Shown here: positions 10,109-18,110 of the stretch, one piece after another | Layout: the number at the start of each line of letters is the position of its first letter | Numbering within the stretch: position 1 is the stretch's first letter | NCBI GenBank assembly: GCA_025350245.1 | Contig: JANXYG010000050.1 | Span: 64,321-128,320, forward strand | DNA: 64,000 nucleotides | From: Betaproteobacteria bacterium | GTDB taxonomy: Bacteria; Pseudomonadota; Gammaproteobacteria; Burkholderiales; Ga0077523 | Direction: 5' to 3' | Translations under genes and position numbers: made by a program | The notes under the pieces: generated by a model | The model's input: only the letters and a program-made list of their open reading frames with translations | What the model was told of the DNA's origin: nothing | The model's database searches: none

Positions 10109-10942
10109 TCAGCCACCGGGCAGTGGCACGCCCTCGACGATCACGGCCTTGTGCACATACCGCTTGTCGTGGGTGTCTTCCACGGTCGCCTCGAGCGCAC
10201 CTTCCTTCTCGGGGATGAAGTAGAACCGGAAGCTTGGATTGTCGGAAATGGAGAAATCGACATCGGCATCCATGACCGGCCGGCCGGCGTAGGTGACCGA
10301 TACGTGGCGCACGAACTGTGGCACCTTGCTCGAATCGAAATCCATCGCCAACGCCGACTCGTTCGGATGCCGGATCATCAGTTGCACCAGGGCGGGCTTG
10401 CTGGCCTCCACCGTTTCGTCGGCGAACCGGAATTTCATGGTGCCGACGAGATTCGCCGGCATGCGGTTCTTGTCGGCGGGGGCGGAACAGCCGCCTGCCG
10501 CCTTGACCCATTTCGACGACATGTACAACTCGCCATCGTTGGTTTCGGCGATCGCACGCACGAAGGAGAAATCCTCGAATCGCAGGCGGGTTTCGATCTG
10601 CGCGCGCCCGCTGTCCGGCGTGAACCGGAAAATGCCGGCCGCCGGCGAGGGATTGCGCTCGACGATGAGATAGACGTTCTTGATATAGCGGCCGCTCGAT
10701 TGGTCGATCTGCGCCTTGACCGACACCGGCACCGTGGAGGCATCATCGGCCCGGGTGTTCAGATACACCCGGATCACATCCTTGCCGTCGCGGATTTCCT
10801 TGTCGCCGAACATCATCTGCCGGATCGGCGGCCAGTACTGGCTCTGCGCGGGATCGGGCTCAGCCTTTTCGTTGGCGCCCGCCACCAGTGGCAGCGCCAT
10901 CACGGCCACAGCCGCCACGACCAATCTGACGAACGAACGCAT
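10109..10942 (-). CDS. Quinoprotein dehydrogenase-associated SoxYZ-like carrier
   Basis: A 277-aa secreted protein: signal peptide 1-22, a SoxY-like domain (about 35-155) and a SoxZ-like domain (about 165-270). The SoxY part ends in GGCSAP with Cys152, matching the swinging-arm Cys that carries sulfur intermediates in SoxY. Fusion of both halves is the mark of the family named quinoprotein dehydrogenase-associated SoxYZ-like carrier. The true substrate of that family is not established. GGGAG lies 7 nt before the ATG. Neighbours are two cytochromes c and two MBL-fold proteins, but no PQQ dehydrogenase is in the window. Confidence 0.87.
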   Translation of the reverse strand: MRSFVRLVVAAVAVMALPLVAGANEKAEPDPAQSQYWPPIRQMMFGDKEIRDGKDVIRVYLNTRADDASTVPVSVKAQIDQSSGRYIKNVYLIVERNPSPAAGIFRFTPDSGRAQIETRLRFEDFSFVRAIAETNDGELYMSSKWVKAAGGCSAPADKNRMPANLVGTMKFRFADETVEASKPALVQLMIRHPNESALAMDFDSSKVPQFVRHVSVTYAGRPVMDADVDFSISDNPSFRFYFIPEKEGALEATVEDTHDKRYVHKAVIVEGVPLPGG

Positions 10943-11007
10943 CTTCACTCTCCCTGCCAGAACTAGCGATGACCGATGATAAAGCCTTATGCACCGCGCG
11001 CATAACC

Positions 11008-11949
11008 TTATTCCTCCCACTCCAGCTCCGCATAGGCCGCGGTCACGTTGCGGCGGTGAAACCGGTCGAACGCAGCCCATTTCGATGCCTCCGACAAGCC
11101 CACGGTGTCCACCGCCTCCTCGATGGTCCGCCGCGCCTTGATCGCCGCGCGCGTCTCGCGCACGATCAGTTGCAAGTACTCCTGCTGGGGCTTCAGCGCG
11201 TCGGGCCAGGGCAATGCGGTGCGCCCATGGCCGGGCACGAACTGGCGCACTTCGATGCCGGCAAGCTGGTCGATCACGCGGATGAAGCCGGTGATGGTGC
11301 CATCGACCACCGGGGTGTGCTCGGCGAACAGCAGGTCGCCCAACCATAGCGTCGCGGTCGCGGTGTCGAACACGGTCAGGTCGTTGTCGGTGTGCGCCGG
11401 TGGCCACGCATGAAGCACGATGGTGCGACCGCCGAGGTCCAGCGTGATTTCATCCTTGACCAGCAATGTCGGCGGCACGACATCGCTACCCGCCGCGAGG
11501 TCCCCGAGGTCGCGCTCGAGCGACTTCAGATACGGCCGGGCGCGCTGTCCCAGCGCTCGCGGAAGATTCTCATGTCCAACGACGGTCGCGTTGTCTGGCC
11601 GGAACGCTGCGGCGCCGAAGAAATGGTCGGGATGGGTGTGGGTGATGATGACGTAGCACACCGGCTTATCCGTGATCCCCCGCAGCGCCGCGCGCAGGGC
11701 CTGTCCGACCCGGAGCGATCCGCCGGGATCGATCACGGCGACGCACCGCTCGCCGATGATGAAGCCGCTGTTGGCCTGATCCCCCGCGTTCGCCGGCGAG
11801 CGATCGTCGAGGCTGCCGCGATGCACGTGATTGCCGGGTGCCACTTCTTCCACGGTGAAGCCGTCGAGCGGATCGGTCTCGGCCCGCACCGAGGAAAAAC
11901 AGACCACGAGAACAATCGCCAACGCTATGGCGGCAGGATGACGTTGCAT
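11008..11949 (-). CDS. Quinoprotein relay system-type zinc metallohydrolase (MBL fold), intact metal site
   Basis: A 313-aa exported metallo-beta-lactamase-fold hydrolase. The signal peptide covers about residues 1-23 (IALAIVLVVCFSSVRA). Metal ligands are complete: THTHPDHFFG (H-x-H-x-D-H), the His of PAHTDND, the Asp of WLGDLLF and the His of FVPGHG. It is similar to SoxH-like hydrolases and to the metallohydrolases that accompany SoxYZ-like carriers. I start at the ATG at 11949, where the signal peptide begins. It sits 65 bp upstream of the carrier in one operon. A thioester or persulfide bond on the carrier Cys is an inferred target. Confidence 0.85.
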   Translation of the reverse strand: MQRHPAAIALAIVLVVCFSSVRAETDPLDGFTVEEVAPGNHVHRGSLDDRSPANAGDQANSGFIIGERCVAVIDPGGSLRVGQALRAALRGITDKPVCYVIITHTHPDHFFGAAAFRPDNATVVGHENLPRALGQRARPYLKSLERDLGDLAAGSDVVPPTLLVKDEITLDLGGRTIVLHAWPPAHTDNDLTVFDTATATLWLGDLLFAEHTPVVDGTITGFIRVIDQLAGIEVRQFVPGHGRTALPWPDALKPQQEYLQLIVRETRAAIKARRTIEEAVDTVGLSEASKWAAFDRFHRRNVTAAYAELEWEE

Positions 11950-12108
11950 GGAATAGGGGTCACAAACAAGAGGGGTGACGAACAAGACCCGGTATCCTAA
12001 CCCGGTCCCGCCATTCCCCATTCCTCACGGTGATCGCATCGCACGGTCGCCTGCGCCGCCGCTACCGCGAGCCTAGTCCGCATGCCGCCCCGACCAATGA
12101 GGTACCCG

Positions 12109-13038
12109 ATGCTGCCACGAGTCCTGGCAGCGCTAATGCTGCTGTTGACCCTGACCTGTGCCCGCGCGGATGCGCTCATGCCGGTCGAGGTTGCCCCCGG
12201 GGTGTATGCCTTCATCGCCGACCTCGGCGAGGTCGCCCCGGGAAACGCCGGCCGGGTCGGCAACAGTGGCTTCGTCGTGGGCGTCACCGGCATTGCCGTC
12301 ATCGACACCGGTGTCTCATTCCGGCACGGTCAGGCCCTGCTCGCCGCGATCCGGCGGGTCAGCGACCAACCGATCACGACCGTCATCATCACTCACGCAG
12401 TACAGGAGTTCCTGTTCGGCAATGCCGCGTTCGAGCCAACCGGCGCCCGGCTCATCTCCCACAGCAAGAGCATCGACCTGATGCGACAACGCTGCGACCA
12501 TTGTCTCGAGAACCTGCGTCTGATCCTGGGCGAGGAAGCCATGGCCGGGACCCGGCTGGTGATTCCCGCACCGGCCATCGAGGGCGACCACGAACGCATC
12601 GACATCGGCGGACGAACACTGGATCTGCTGCATCCGGGCTGGGCCGCGACTCCGGGTGATCTGCTGGTGCTCGATCCCGCGACCGGCGCGTTGTTCGCGG
12701 GCGGTGTGGTGTCGATCGACCGCATTCCGGAGCTGCGCGATGCCGACTTCGGCGGCTGGGTGCGAACCCTGGAACAACTGCCGCTGACCGGCGCTGGTGT
12801 GGTCATACCAGGTCACGGACCACCGGTCCCGATCGGGCAGGCGCGGACCACGCTCGACTACCTGATGGCGCTGGACCGGCAGATGCGCAAGCTGTTCGAC
12901 GGCGGCATCGGCCTGATGGACGCCATCGAGGGGGCCGCAGTCCCCGCATTCGCCGACTGGGCGGGCTACACGACCATCCACCGCAAGAACGCACTCGAAC
13001 GCTACCTCCAGCTCGAACTCGACGAACTCGGCCGCTAG
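12109..13038 (+). CDS. MBL-fold exported protein of quinoprotein relay type, metal site lost
   Basis: A 309-aa exported protein with the same fold as the divergent neighbour (VPGHG/IPGHG, DTGVSFRHGQALLAAI, VIITH) but with most metal ligands replaced. H-x-H-x-D-H reads HAVQEF, the AHTDND His segment reads AATPGD, and the GDLLF Asp segment reads GGVVS. Only the first His and the final GHG His remain. It should not bind a di-zinc centre in the usual way and may be a binding or scaffold protein. The ATG at 12109 has GAGGT 6 nt upstream and starts the signal peptide; ATGs at 12082 and 12097 are less likely. Confidence 0.8.
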   Translation: MLPRVLAALMLLLTLTCARADALMPVEVAPGVYAFIADLGEVAPGNAGRVGNSGFVVGVTGIAVIDTGVSFRHGQALLAAIRRVSDQPITTVIITHAVQEFLFGNAAFEPTGARLISHSKSIDLMRQRCDHCLENLRLILGEEAMAGTRLVIPAPAIEGDHERIDIGGRTLDLLHPGWAATPGDLLVLDPATGALFAGGVVSIDRIPELRDADFGGWVRTLEQLPLTGAGVVIPGHGPPVPIGQARTTLDYLMALDRQMRKLFDGGIGLMDAIEGAAVPAFADWAGYTTIHRKNALERYLQLELDELGR

Positions 13039-13061
13039 AACGAAAGCGCCGCGTCTGCACC

Positions 13062-13067
13062 TATAAT
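13062..13067 (+). promoter_or_regulatory. Candidate -10 box upstream of the cobalamin adenosyltransferase
   Basis: Perfect TATAAT 43 bp before the proposed ATG at 13111. No convincing -35 hexamer at standard spacing, so confidence is limited. Confidence 0.35.
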
Positions 13068-13110
13068 CGCGATGGTTCGTTCAATCGTTGCAACCTTTCG
13101 GGATCCGCTC

Positions 13111-13686
13111 ATGGGAAATCGCCTGTCCAAGATTTACACCCGTACCGGCGACGACGGCACCACCGGGCTGGGCGATGGATCGCGGGTGTCGAAAGACAGC
13201 CTGCGGGTCGAAGCGATGGGCGACGTGGACGAACTCAACAGCACCGTCGGTGTGCTGCTGACCGAGACGCTCGAGCCGGCGGTGAATCTGTTGCTGGTCT
13301 CGATCCAGCACGATCTGTTCGACCTCGGCGGCGAACTCAGCATCCCGGGCTATGTCGCCATCCAGGAATCGCACGTGATCGCCCTGGAGCGCGCGCTCGA
13401 CACCTACAATACCGCCCTGCCGCCGCTGAAGGAATTCATCCTGCCCGGGGGCAGCCGGGCCGCGGCGCTGTGTCACATCTCGCGCACGGTGTGTCGCCGC
13501 GCGGAGCGCCGGATCGTGAGCCTCGCTGACGCCGAAACGATCTCGCCCCTGTGTCAGCAGTACCTGAACCGGCTTTCCGACCTGATGTTCGTGCTGTCGC
13601 GCGTGGTGAACCGCGCCGCCGGGCGCGACGATGTCCTCTGGCGCCGCGACCGCGGCGCCGCATCCGAAAGCCCCCGCGAGCCGTAA
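13111..13686 (+). CDS. Cob(I)yrinic acid a,c-diamide adenosyltransferase, PduO type
   Basis: Transfers the adenosyl group of ATP to cob(I)alamin, making coenzyme B12. The 191-aa product opens with the family signature KIYTRTGDDGTTGLGDGSRV (ATP-binding loop), then DVDELNS, QHDLFDLGGEL, and the C-terminal CRRAERR and YLNRLSDLMFVLSR motifs, which hold ATP and cobalamin contacts. I prefer the ATG at 13111 because family members start just before KIYTRTGD; an ATG at 13072 would add 13 residues. The ECF sigma gene follows 18 bp later. Confidence 0.94.
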   Translation: MGNRLSKIYTRTGDDGTTGLGDGSRVSKDSLRVEAMGDVDELNSTVGVLLTETLEPAVNLLLVSIQHDLFDLGGELSIPGYVAIQESHVIALERALDTYNTALPPLKEFILPGGSRAAALCHISRTVCRRAERRIVSLADAETISPLCQQYLNRLSDLMFVLSRVVNRAAGRDDVLWRRDRGAASESPREP

Positions 13687-13704
13687 CTCACACAGAATCC
13701 CATC

Positions 13705-14265
13705 ATGAGCGTCTCGGACAATATCGATGATCTGATGGCCCGTTGCGTGCTGCACGACCAGCGGGCCTTCCAGGAGTTATATCGGCGTACCTCCGGACGG
13801 CTGCTGGCCGTGGCGATGCGCATTGTGCGCCGCCGCGACTGGGCCGAGGACGTTCTTCAGGAAAGCTTCGTGAACATCTGGAATCACGTACCGGAATACC
13901 GTCGTGTCAAGAGCGCGCCGATGACGTGGATGACCGCGATCGTCCGCAATCGGGCACTCGACTGGGTCCGGCGCCCGAAGCACGAAACGTCGAGTGACGA
14001 CCTCGATGAAATGATCGCCAATTGGGCAGATGGCGCTGCCGGCCCGCACGAGCGGCTGCAGATGGCCGGTGATCGCGTGCAACTGGACGAATGCCTGGGG
14101 CAACTGTCCGGTCAGCAGCGTCAGTCCATCGCGCTGGCCTACTATCACGGGTTGTCGCACAGCGAACTCGCCAGTCATATGGACCAGCCGCTCGGCACCA
14201 TCAAGACCTGGATCCGGCGCGGCCTGGAGAAGCTTCGCGGTTGTCTCGAGTCGGCGGGGGCCTGA
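13705..14265 (+). CDS. ECF-family RNA polymerase sigma factor
   Basis: A 186-aa group 4 sigma factor. Region 2 spans about residues 20-90 (AFQELYRRTSGRLLAVAMRI, AEDVLQESFVNIW, WMTAIVRNRALDWVRR). Region 4 spans about 115-180 (LGQLSGQQRQSIALAYYHGLS, LGTIKTWIRRGLEKLR), with the DNA-binding helix-turn-helix. It resembles the RpoE/SigK-like ECF proteins paired with RskA-type anti-sigma factors, and such a gene follows 2 bp downstream. The regulon and signal cannot be read from the sequence. Confidence 0.94.
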   Translation: MSVSDNIDDLMARCVLHDQRAFQELYRRTSGRLLAVAMRIVRRRDWAEDVLQESFVNIWNHVPEYRRVKSAPMTWMTAIVRNRALDWVRRPKHETSSDDLDEMIANWADGAAGPHERLQMAGDRVQLDECLGQLSGQQRQSIALAYYHGLSHSELASHMDQPLGTIKTWIRRGLEKLRGCLESAGA

Positions 14266-14267
14266 CG

Positions 14268-14981
14268 ATGCGCCTGAACAATCGTCATGCGAAGTCGATG
14301 CTGGCCGCCGAGTACGTGCTCGGCACGCTGCATGGAAAGGCCCGCGACCGCTTAGAACTCTGGCTGCGCACCGATCCGGCGTTGAGGCTGGAAGTGAATG
14401 CCTGGCAGGAACACCTCATGCCGCTCGCCACCTCGTTGCCGGAGCATGTTCCCCACGAACGCGTATGGCGAAGCATCGAGGCAAGGATCAACCCCGCCGC
14501 ACCGGCGTCGAGCGGATGGCTGGCCAGCCTTGCCTTCTGGCGCTGGTCGTCGGCATTGTCGGCAGCAGCCGCAGCGGTACTGTTCGGTTTCATTGCCTTG
14601 TCTCCGAAAGACCAGACATTCATGCCCGCCAACGGCATGGTCGTGGTCATGGCCGACGACAAGGCAGACCCGCATGTGACCGTGGCATGGTCACCTGACT
14701 CGAGGGCGAAACCCAAGCTGCGTGTCCGCGTCATGGGCCATGCGGAGATGGCCCCCGGGACCGCCTGGGAGTTGTGGATGCTGCCGGGCGGCGACGAACC
14801 ACCGAAGTCCTGTGGACTGATCACGACCCACGATACGCAGTACATCGAGATCCCGGTGGATATGCTGCGACGCCTGACCAATGCCGCCGGCATGGCCATG
14901 AGCGTCGAGCCCGCGGGCGGCTCGCCGACGGGGGCACCGACCGGCCCTGTTCTCTATTCCGGCAAGGCGGTCAGCATCTGA
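14268..14981 (+). CDS. Anti-sigma factor, RskA/anti-sigma-K type
   Basis: A 237-aa single-pass membrane protein. The cytoplasmic part (1-85) contains the sigma-binding segment AAEYVLGTLHGKARDRLE and lacks the H-x3-C-x2-C zinc motif. A membrane helix lies at about 90-110 (SALSAAAAAVLFGFIAL). The periplasmic domain (115-237) matches the anti-sigma-K C-terminal domain (TAWELWMLPGG, GMAMSVEPAGGSPTGAPTGP). It begins 2 bp after the sigma gene and probably holds it at the inner membrane until an envelope signal arrives. Confidence 0.92.
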   Translation: MRLNNRHAKSMLAAEYVLGTLHGKARDRLELWLRTDPALRLEVNAWQEHLMPLATSLPEHVPHERVWRSIEARINPAAPASSGWLASLAFWRWSSALSAAAAAVLFGFIALSPKDQTFMPANGMVVVMADDKADPHVTVAWSPDSRAKPKLRVRVMGHAEMAPGTAWELWMLPGGDEPPKSCGLITTHDTQYIEIPVDMLRRLTNAAGMAMSVEPAGGSPTGAPTGPVLYSGKAVSI

Positions 14982-15018
14982 CCGGCACGATCGTCGGCAG
15001 CATCGCTGCCACCCGTGA

Positions 15019-15609
15019 CTACCGCTCCATGTAGTGCAACAGACTCGAGCTGGTCTGGCGCAGCCGCGCCGACAGGAGCGTGACGAGCTTGATCAGGATC
15101 TTCGCACCGAGGCTCGGTTCCTCGAGGATGATCCTCACCATCGCGTCGCGCGACAGCACCGCGAAGATCGTGAGTTCCTGCGCCGCGCAGGTGGCGAAGC
15201 GCGGTTCGCCGTCGATCATCGACATCTCGCCCAGGGTTGCACCCGGACCCACCGAGGTCATCGGCTGCATCGAGGCGTTGCGATCCTTCTTCATGATCTC
15301 GACGCGACCACTGACGATAAGCATCATGTAATCGTCGATGTCGCCTTCACGGATGATGGTCTGACCGGGCTGGGCCCGGTAGACCTGCATCGACCCCGCC
15401 AGCAAACGGATGTCGCTACGCGTGAAATCCGAGAAGAACTTCGAGTGGCCGATCATCGCGAAAATCTGCTCCTCGACGTCGGTACCGGCGCCGAGACTCT
15501 CAAGCGCCTTCAGCGCCCAGTTCTGCACCGGCGCGCGCGCAGGGCCCGCGTCCTCGGCCTGCGCCAGGTCGGGTTCCAGTTGGTTCGAGTCGATTTCCAC
15601 GGACGCCAT
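15019..15609 (-). CDS. Cyclic nucleotide-binding domain protein
   Basis: A 196-aa protein with one CRP-like cNMP-binding domain at about residues 55-180: GQTIIREGDIDDYMMLIVSG, the phosphate-binding cassette region LGEMSMIDGEPRFATC and a final helix. There is no helix-turn-helix, so it is not a CRP-type regulator. Where CRP has R-S/T in the cassette this protein has RFAT. It could sense a cyclic nucleotide, perhaps made by the class III cyclase at 25-26 kb, or have lost binding. It ends close to the anti-sigma gene, converging on it. Confidence 0.85.
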   Translation of the reverse strand: MASVEIDSNQLEPDLAQAEDAGPARAPVQNWALKALESLGAGTDVEEQIFAMIGHSKFFSDFTRSDIRLLAGSMQVYRAQPGQTIIREGDIDDYMMLIVSGRVEIMKKDRNASMQPMTSVGPGATLGEMSMIDGEPRFATCAAQELTIFAVLSRDAMVRIILEEPSLGAKILIKLVTLLSARLRQTSSSLLHYMER

Positions 15610-15657
15610 TATGGCCCCGATGACGCTGTCGTCGATATGAACCCTGAACGCCAGTGA

Positions 15658-17115
15658 TCAACCGGTGCCGCCGACGGTCAGGCCGTCGATGCGCAGCGTC
15701 GGCTGACCCACCCCGACGGGTACGCTCTGTCCGTCCTTGCCGCAGGTACCCACGCCGGGGTCCAGACACATATCGTTGCCGATCATCGATACCTGCTTGA
15801 GAATCTCGGGACCGTTGCCGATCAGGGTCGCGCCCTTCACCGGCTGGGTCACCACCCCGTCTTCGATCAGATAGGCTTCGGCAGCACTGAACACGAACTT
15901 GCCGCTGACGATGTCGACCTGGCCACCGCCGAAATTGGCGGCGTACAGGCCGCGTTTCACCGAGCGCAGGATTTCCTGCGGATCGCGATCGCCGTTGAGC
16001 ATGTAGGTGTTGGTCATCCGGGGCATCGGAATGTGCGCATACGACTCGCGTCTGCCGTTGCCGGTCACCGGCACGCCCATCAGCCGCGCATTGAGCGAGT
16101 CCTGCAGGTAACCCCGCAGCACGCCGTCCTCGATCAAGGTCGTGCATTGCGTGGGGTTGCCCTCGTCGTCGACATTGAGCGAGCCTCGGCGTTGCGCAAT
16201 GGTACCGTCGTCGACCACCGTGATGCCGGGGGCAGCAACTCGCTCACCGATCCGACCGCTGAACGCAGAGCTGCCCTTGCGATTGAAGTCGCCTTCCAGC
16301 CCGTGGCCGATAGCTTCATGCAGGAGGATGCCTGGCCAGCCTGGTCCGAGGACCACGGTCATGGCTCCTGCCGGCGCCGGCTTGGCAGCGAGATTGGTGA
16401 GTGCCTGATGTACCGCACGCTGCGCGTAGTCGCGCAGGCGCTCATCGGTGAACCAGTCGTACTCGAAGCGCCCGCCGCCACCGGCCGACCCCTGCTCGCG
16501 TCGCCCGCCCTCCTCGGCAATCACCTGCAGCGACAGCCGCACCAGCGGGCGCACGTCGGCGGCCATCAATCCGTCGCTCCGCGCGACCATCACCACTTCG
16601 TATTCCCCGGCCAGCCCGGCAATCACCTGGGTGACACGCGGATCGGCGGCGCGCGCATAGCGTTCGAGCCGTTCCAGCAGCGCCACCTTGTCGGTGTCGG
16701 CAAGGCTCACCAGCGGGTCGACGCGGCGATACAGGTCACGGACCACGCCGCGCTGAGGCGCTGCCGTCACGCCGCTGCCACCCTGGTTGGCGATGGCGCG
16801 CGTGGCCCGGGCGGCCGATTCGAGCGCCCCCAGGCTGATGTCATCGGAGTAGGCAAACGCCGTCTTCTCGCCGCTCACGACCCGCACCCCGACACCCTGG
16901 TCGATCGAGAAGCTGCCCGACTTGACCTGCCCCTCCTCCAGACTCCAGCCCTCGCTGCGCGTGTACTGGAAATACAGATCGGCATAGTCCGCGGCGCGGG
17001 TCATGATGCTGCCGAACACTTGCGTCAGGCTGCCGTGGTCGAGCTGGTAGGGCGCCAGCAGCATAGCCTCGGCGATGGCCAGGGAGGTATCGGGAGCGCG
17101 GACGGTTTCGATCAT
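15658..17115 (-). CDS. tldD: Metalloprotease TldD
   Basis: A 485-aa subunit of the TldD/TldE (PmbA) zinc protease, which cleaves unfolded peptides and matures some modified peptides. The zinc motif [11 protein letters not shown] (H-E-x3-H) and the C-terminal [21 protein letters not shown] block are typical; the N-terminus reads [14 protein letters not shown] and IDQGVGVR. The partner gene pmbA lies at 50.6-52.0 kb. The ATG at 17115 fits the family N-terminus, although I see no clear Shine-Dalgarno there. The nitrilase-family gene ends 94 bp upstream in the same direction. Confidence 0.96.
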   Translation of the reverse strand: MIETVRAPDTSLAIAEAMLLAPYQLDHGSLTQVFGSIMTRAADYADLYFQYTRSEGWSLEEGQVKSGSFSIDQGVGVRVVSGEKTAFAYSDDISLGALESAARATRAIANQGGSGVTAAPQRGVVRDLYRRVDPLVSLADTDKVALLERLERYARAADPRVTQVIAGLAGEYEVVMVARSDGLMAADVRPLVRLSLQVIAEEGGRREQGSAGGGGRFEYDWFTDERLRDYAQRAVHQALTNLAAKPAPAGAMTVVLGPGWPGILLHEAIGHGLEGDFNRKGSSAFSGRIGERVAAPGITVVDDGTIAQRRGSLNVDDEGNPTQCTTLIEDGVLRGYLQDSLNARLMGVPVTGNGRRESYAHIPMPRMTNTYMLNGDRDPQEILRSVKRGLYAANFGGGQVDIVSGKFVFSAAEAYLIEDGVVTQPVKGATLIGNGPEILKQVSMIGNDMCLDPGVGTCGKDGQSVPVGVGQPTLRIDGLTVGGTG

Positions 17116-17209
17116 GGGGGAGGCTCTTGAATGAGGCTGCGGGTTCGGAACGGTCGAGACGAGGTGCGGCAAGTGGGCGGCGACGGGACGGCGGTTGCAC
17201 CGATACCAG

Positions 17210-18079
17210 TCATGGCACCGGGACGAGCGTGCGATGCGCGAGCGCGGGGAGGCTGTCGCGCATCCGTTTCTGGAAGCTGGGGTCGACTGCGGCGATCACA
17301 ACGCCCGGGGTCTTTTCGCGGCAGGCGAGCACGGTGCCCCAGGGGTCGATCACCATGCTGTGGCCATGGGTCTCGCGGCCACTCGGATGCACGCCGCCCT
17401 GGGCCGGCGCCACCACATAGGCGAGATTCTCGATGGCGCGGGCCCTGAGCAGGGTTTCCCAGTGCGCCTTGCCGGTCGTGGCGGTGAACGCCGACGGCAC
17501 CAGGATGATGTCGACCAGCCCCATTGCCCGGTACAGCTCGGGAAACCGCACGTCGTAGCACACCGACAACCCGAGGCGCCCGAACGGCGAATCCACGCTG
17601 CGCACGGTCTGTCCCGGAACAATGGTGCGGGCTTCGCTGAATTTCTCGCCGGCCAGATCGAGGCCGAACAGGTGAATCTTGTCGTAGCGCACGACTCTCG
17701 CCCCGCCGTCATCGTAGACGAGCAGGCTGTTGAACACCCGACCGGGATCGGGCGACCGCAGCGGGACCGAGCCCCCCACCAGCCAGACCTTGTGCTCGCG
17801 CGCGGCGGCCGCCAGGAATGCCTGGATCGGACCAGCGCCATCGATTTCTGCCGCCGCCAGCTTGGCGGTGTCGCGCAGCCCCATGATGCCGAAGTATTCA
17901 GGCAGCACGATGAGTTTCGCCCCGGCCACCGCCGCCTCGGCCACCAGACACCCGGCGATGGCAAGGTTGGCCGCGACGTCCGGGCCGGAAACGGTCTGGA
18001 TCGCGGCGACCAGGAAAGAAGAATGGCCGGCGCAGGCCGGCGCGAGCGTATCCGCCACTGCTCGGGGATCATTCGGCAC
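17210..18079 (-). CDS. Carbon-nitrogen hydrolase (nitrilase family; Nit1-like amidase)
   Basis: A 289-aa amidase of the nitrilase superfamily. The catalytic triad can be seen: Glu in VLPEYFG, Lys in YDKIHLFG and Cys in [13 protein letters not shown]. It most resembles Nit1/deaminated-glutathione amidases, the usual member beside yhdP and tldD in beta- and gammaproteobacteria. The start is GTG at 18079; the first 20 residues before FLVAAIQT are poorly conserved, so a later GTG at 18058 is possible. It belongs to the yhdP-nit-tldD run, 31 bp after yhdP. Confidence 0.9.
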   Translation of the reverse strand: MPNDPRAVADTLAPACAGHSSFLVAAIQTVSGPDVAANLAIAGCLVAEAAVAGAKLIVLPEYFGIMGLRDTAKLAAAEIDGAGPIQAFLAAAAREHKVWLVGGSVPLRSPDPGRVFNSLLVYDDGGARVVRYDKIHLFGLDLAGEKFSEARTIVPGQTVRSVDSPFGRLGLSVCYDVRFPELYRAMGLVDIILVPSAFTATTGKAHWETLLRARAIENLAYVVAPAQGGVHPSGRETHGHSMVIDPWGTVLACREKTPGVVIAAVDPSFQKRMRDSLPALAHRTLVPVP

Positions 18080-18110
18080 GATGCGGGACCCTGGTTGTCA
18101 TGGACGCAGT

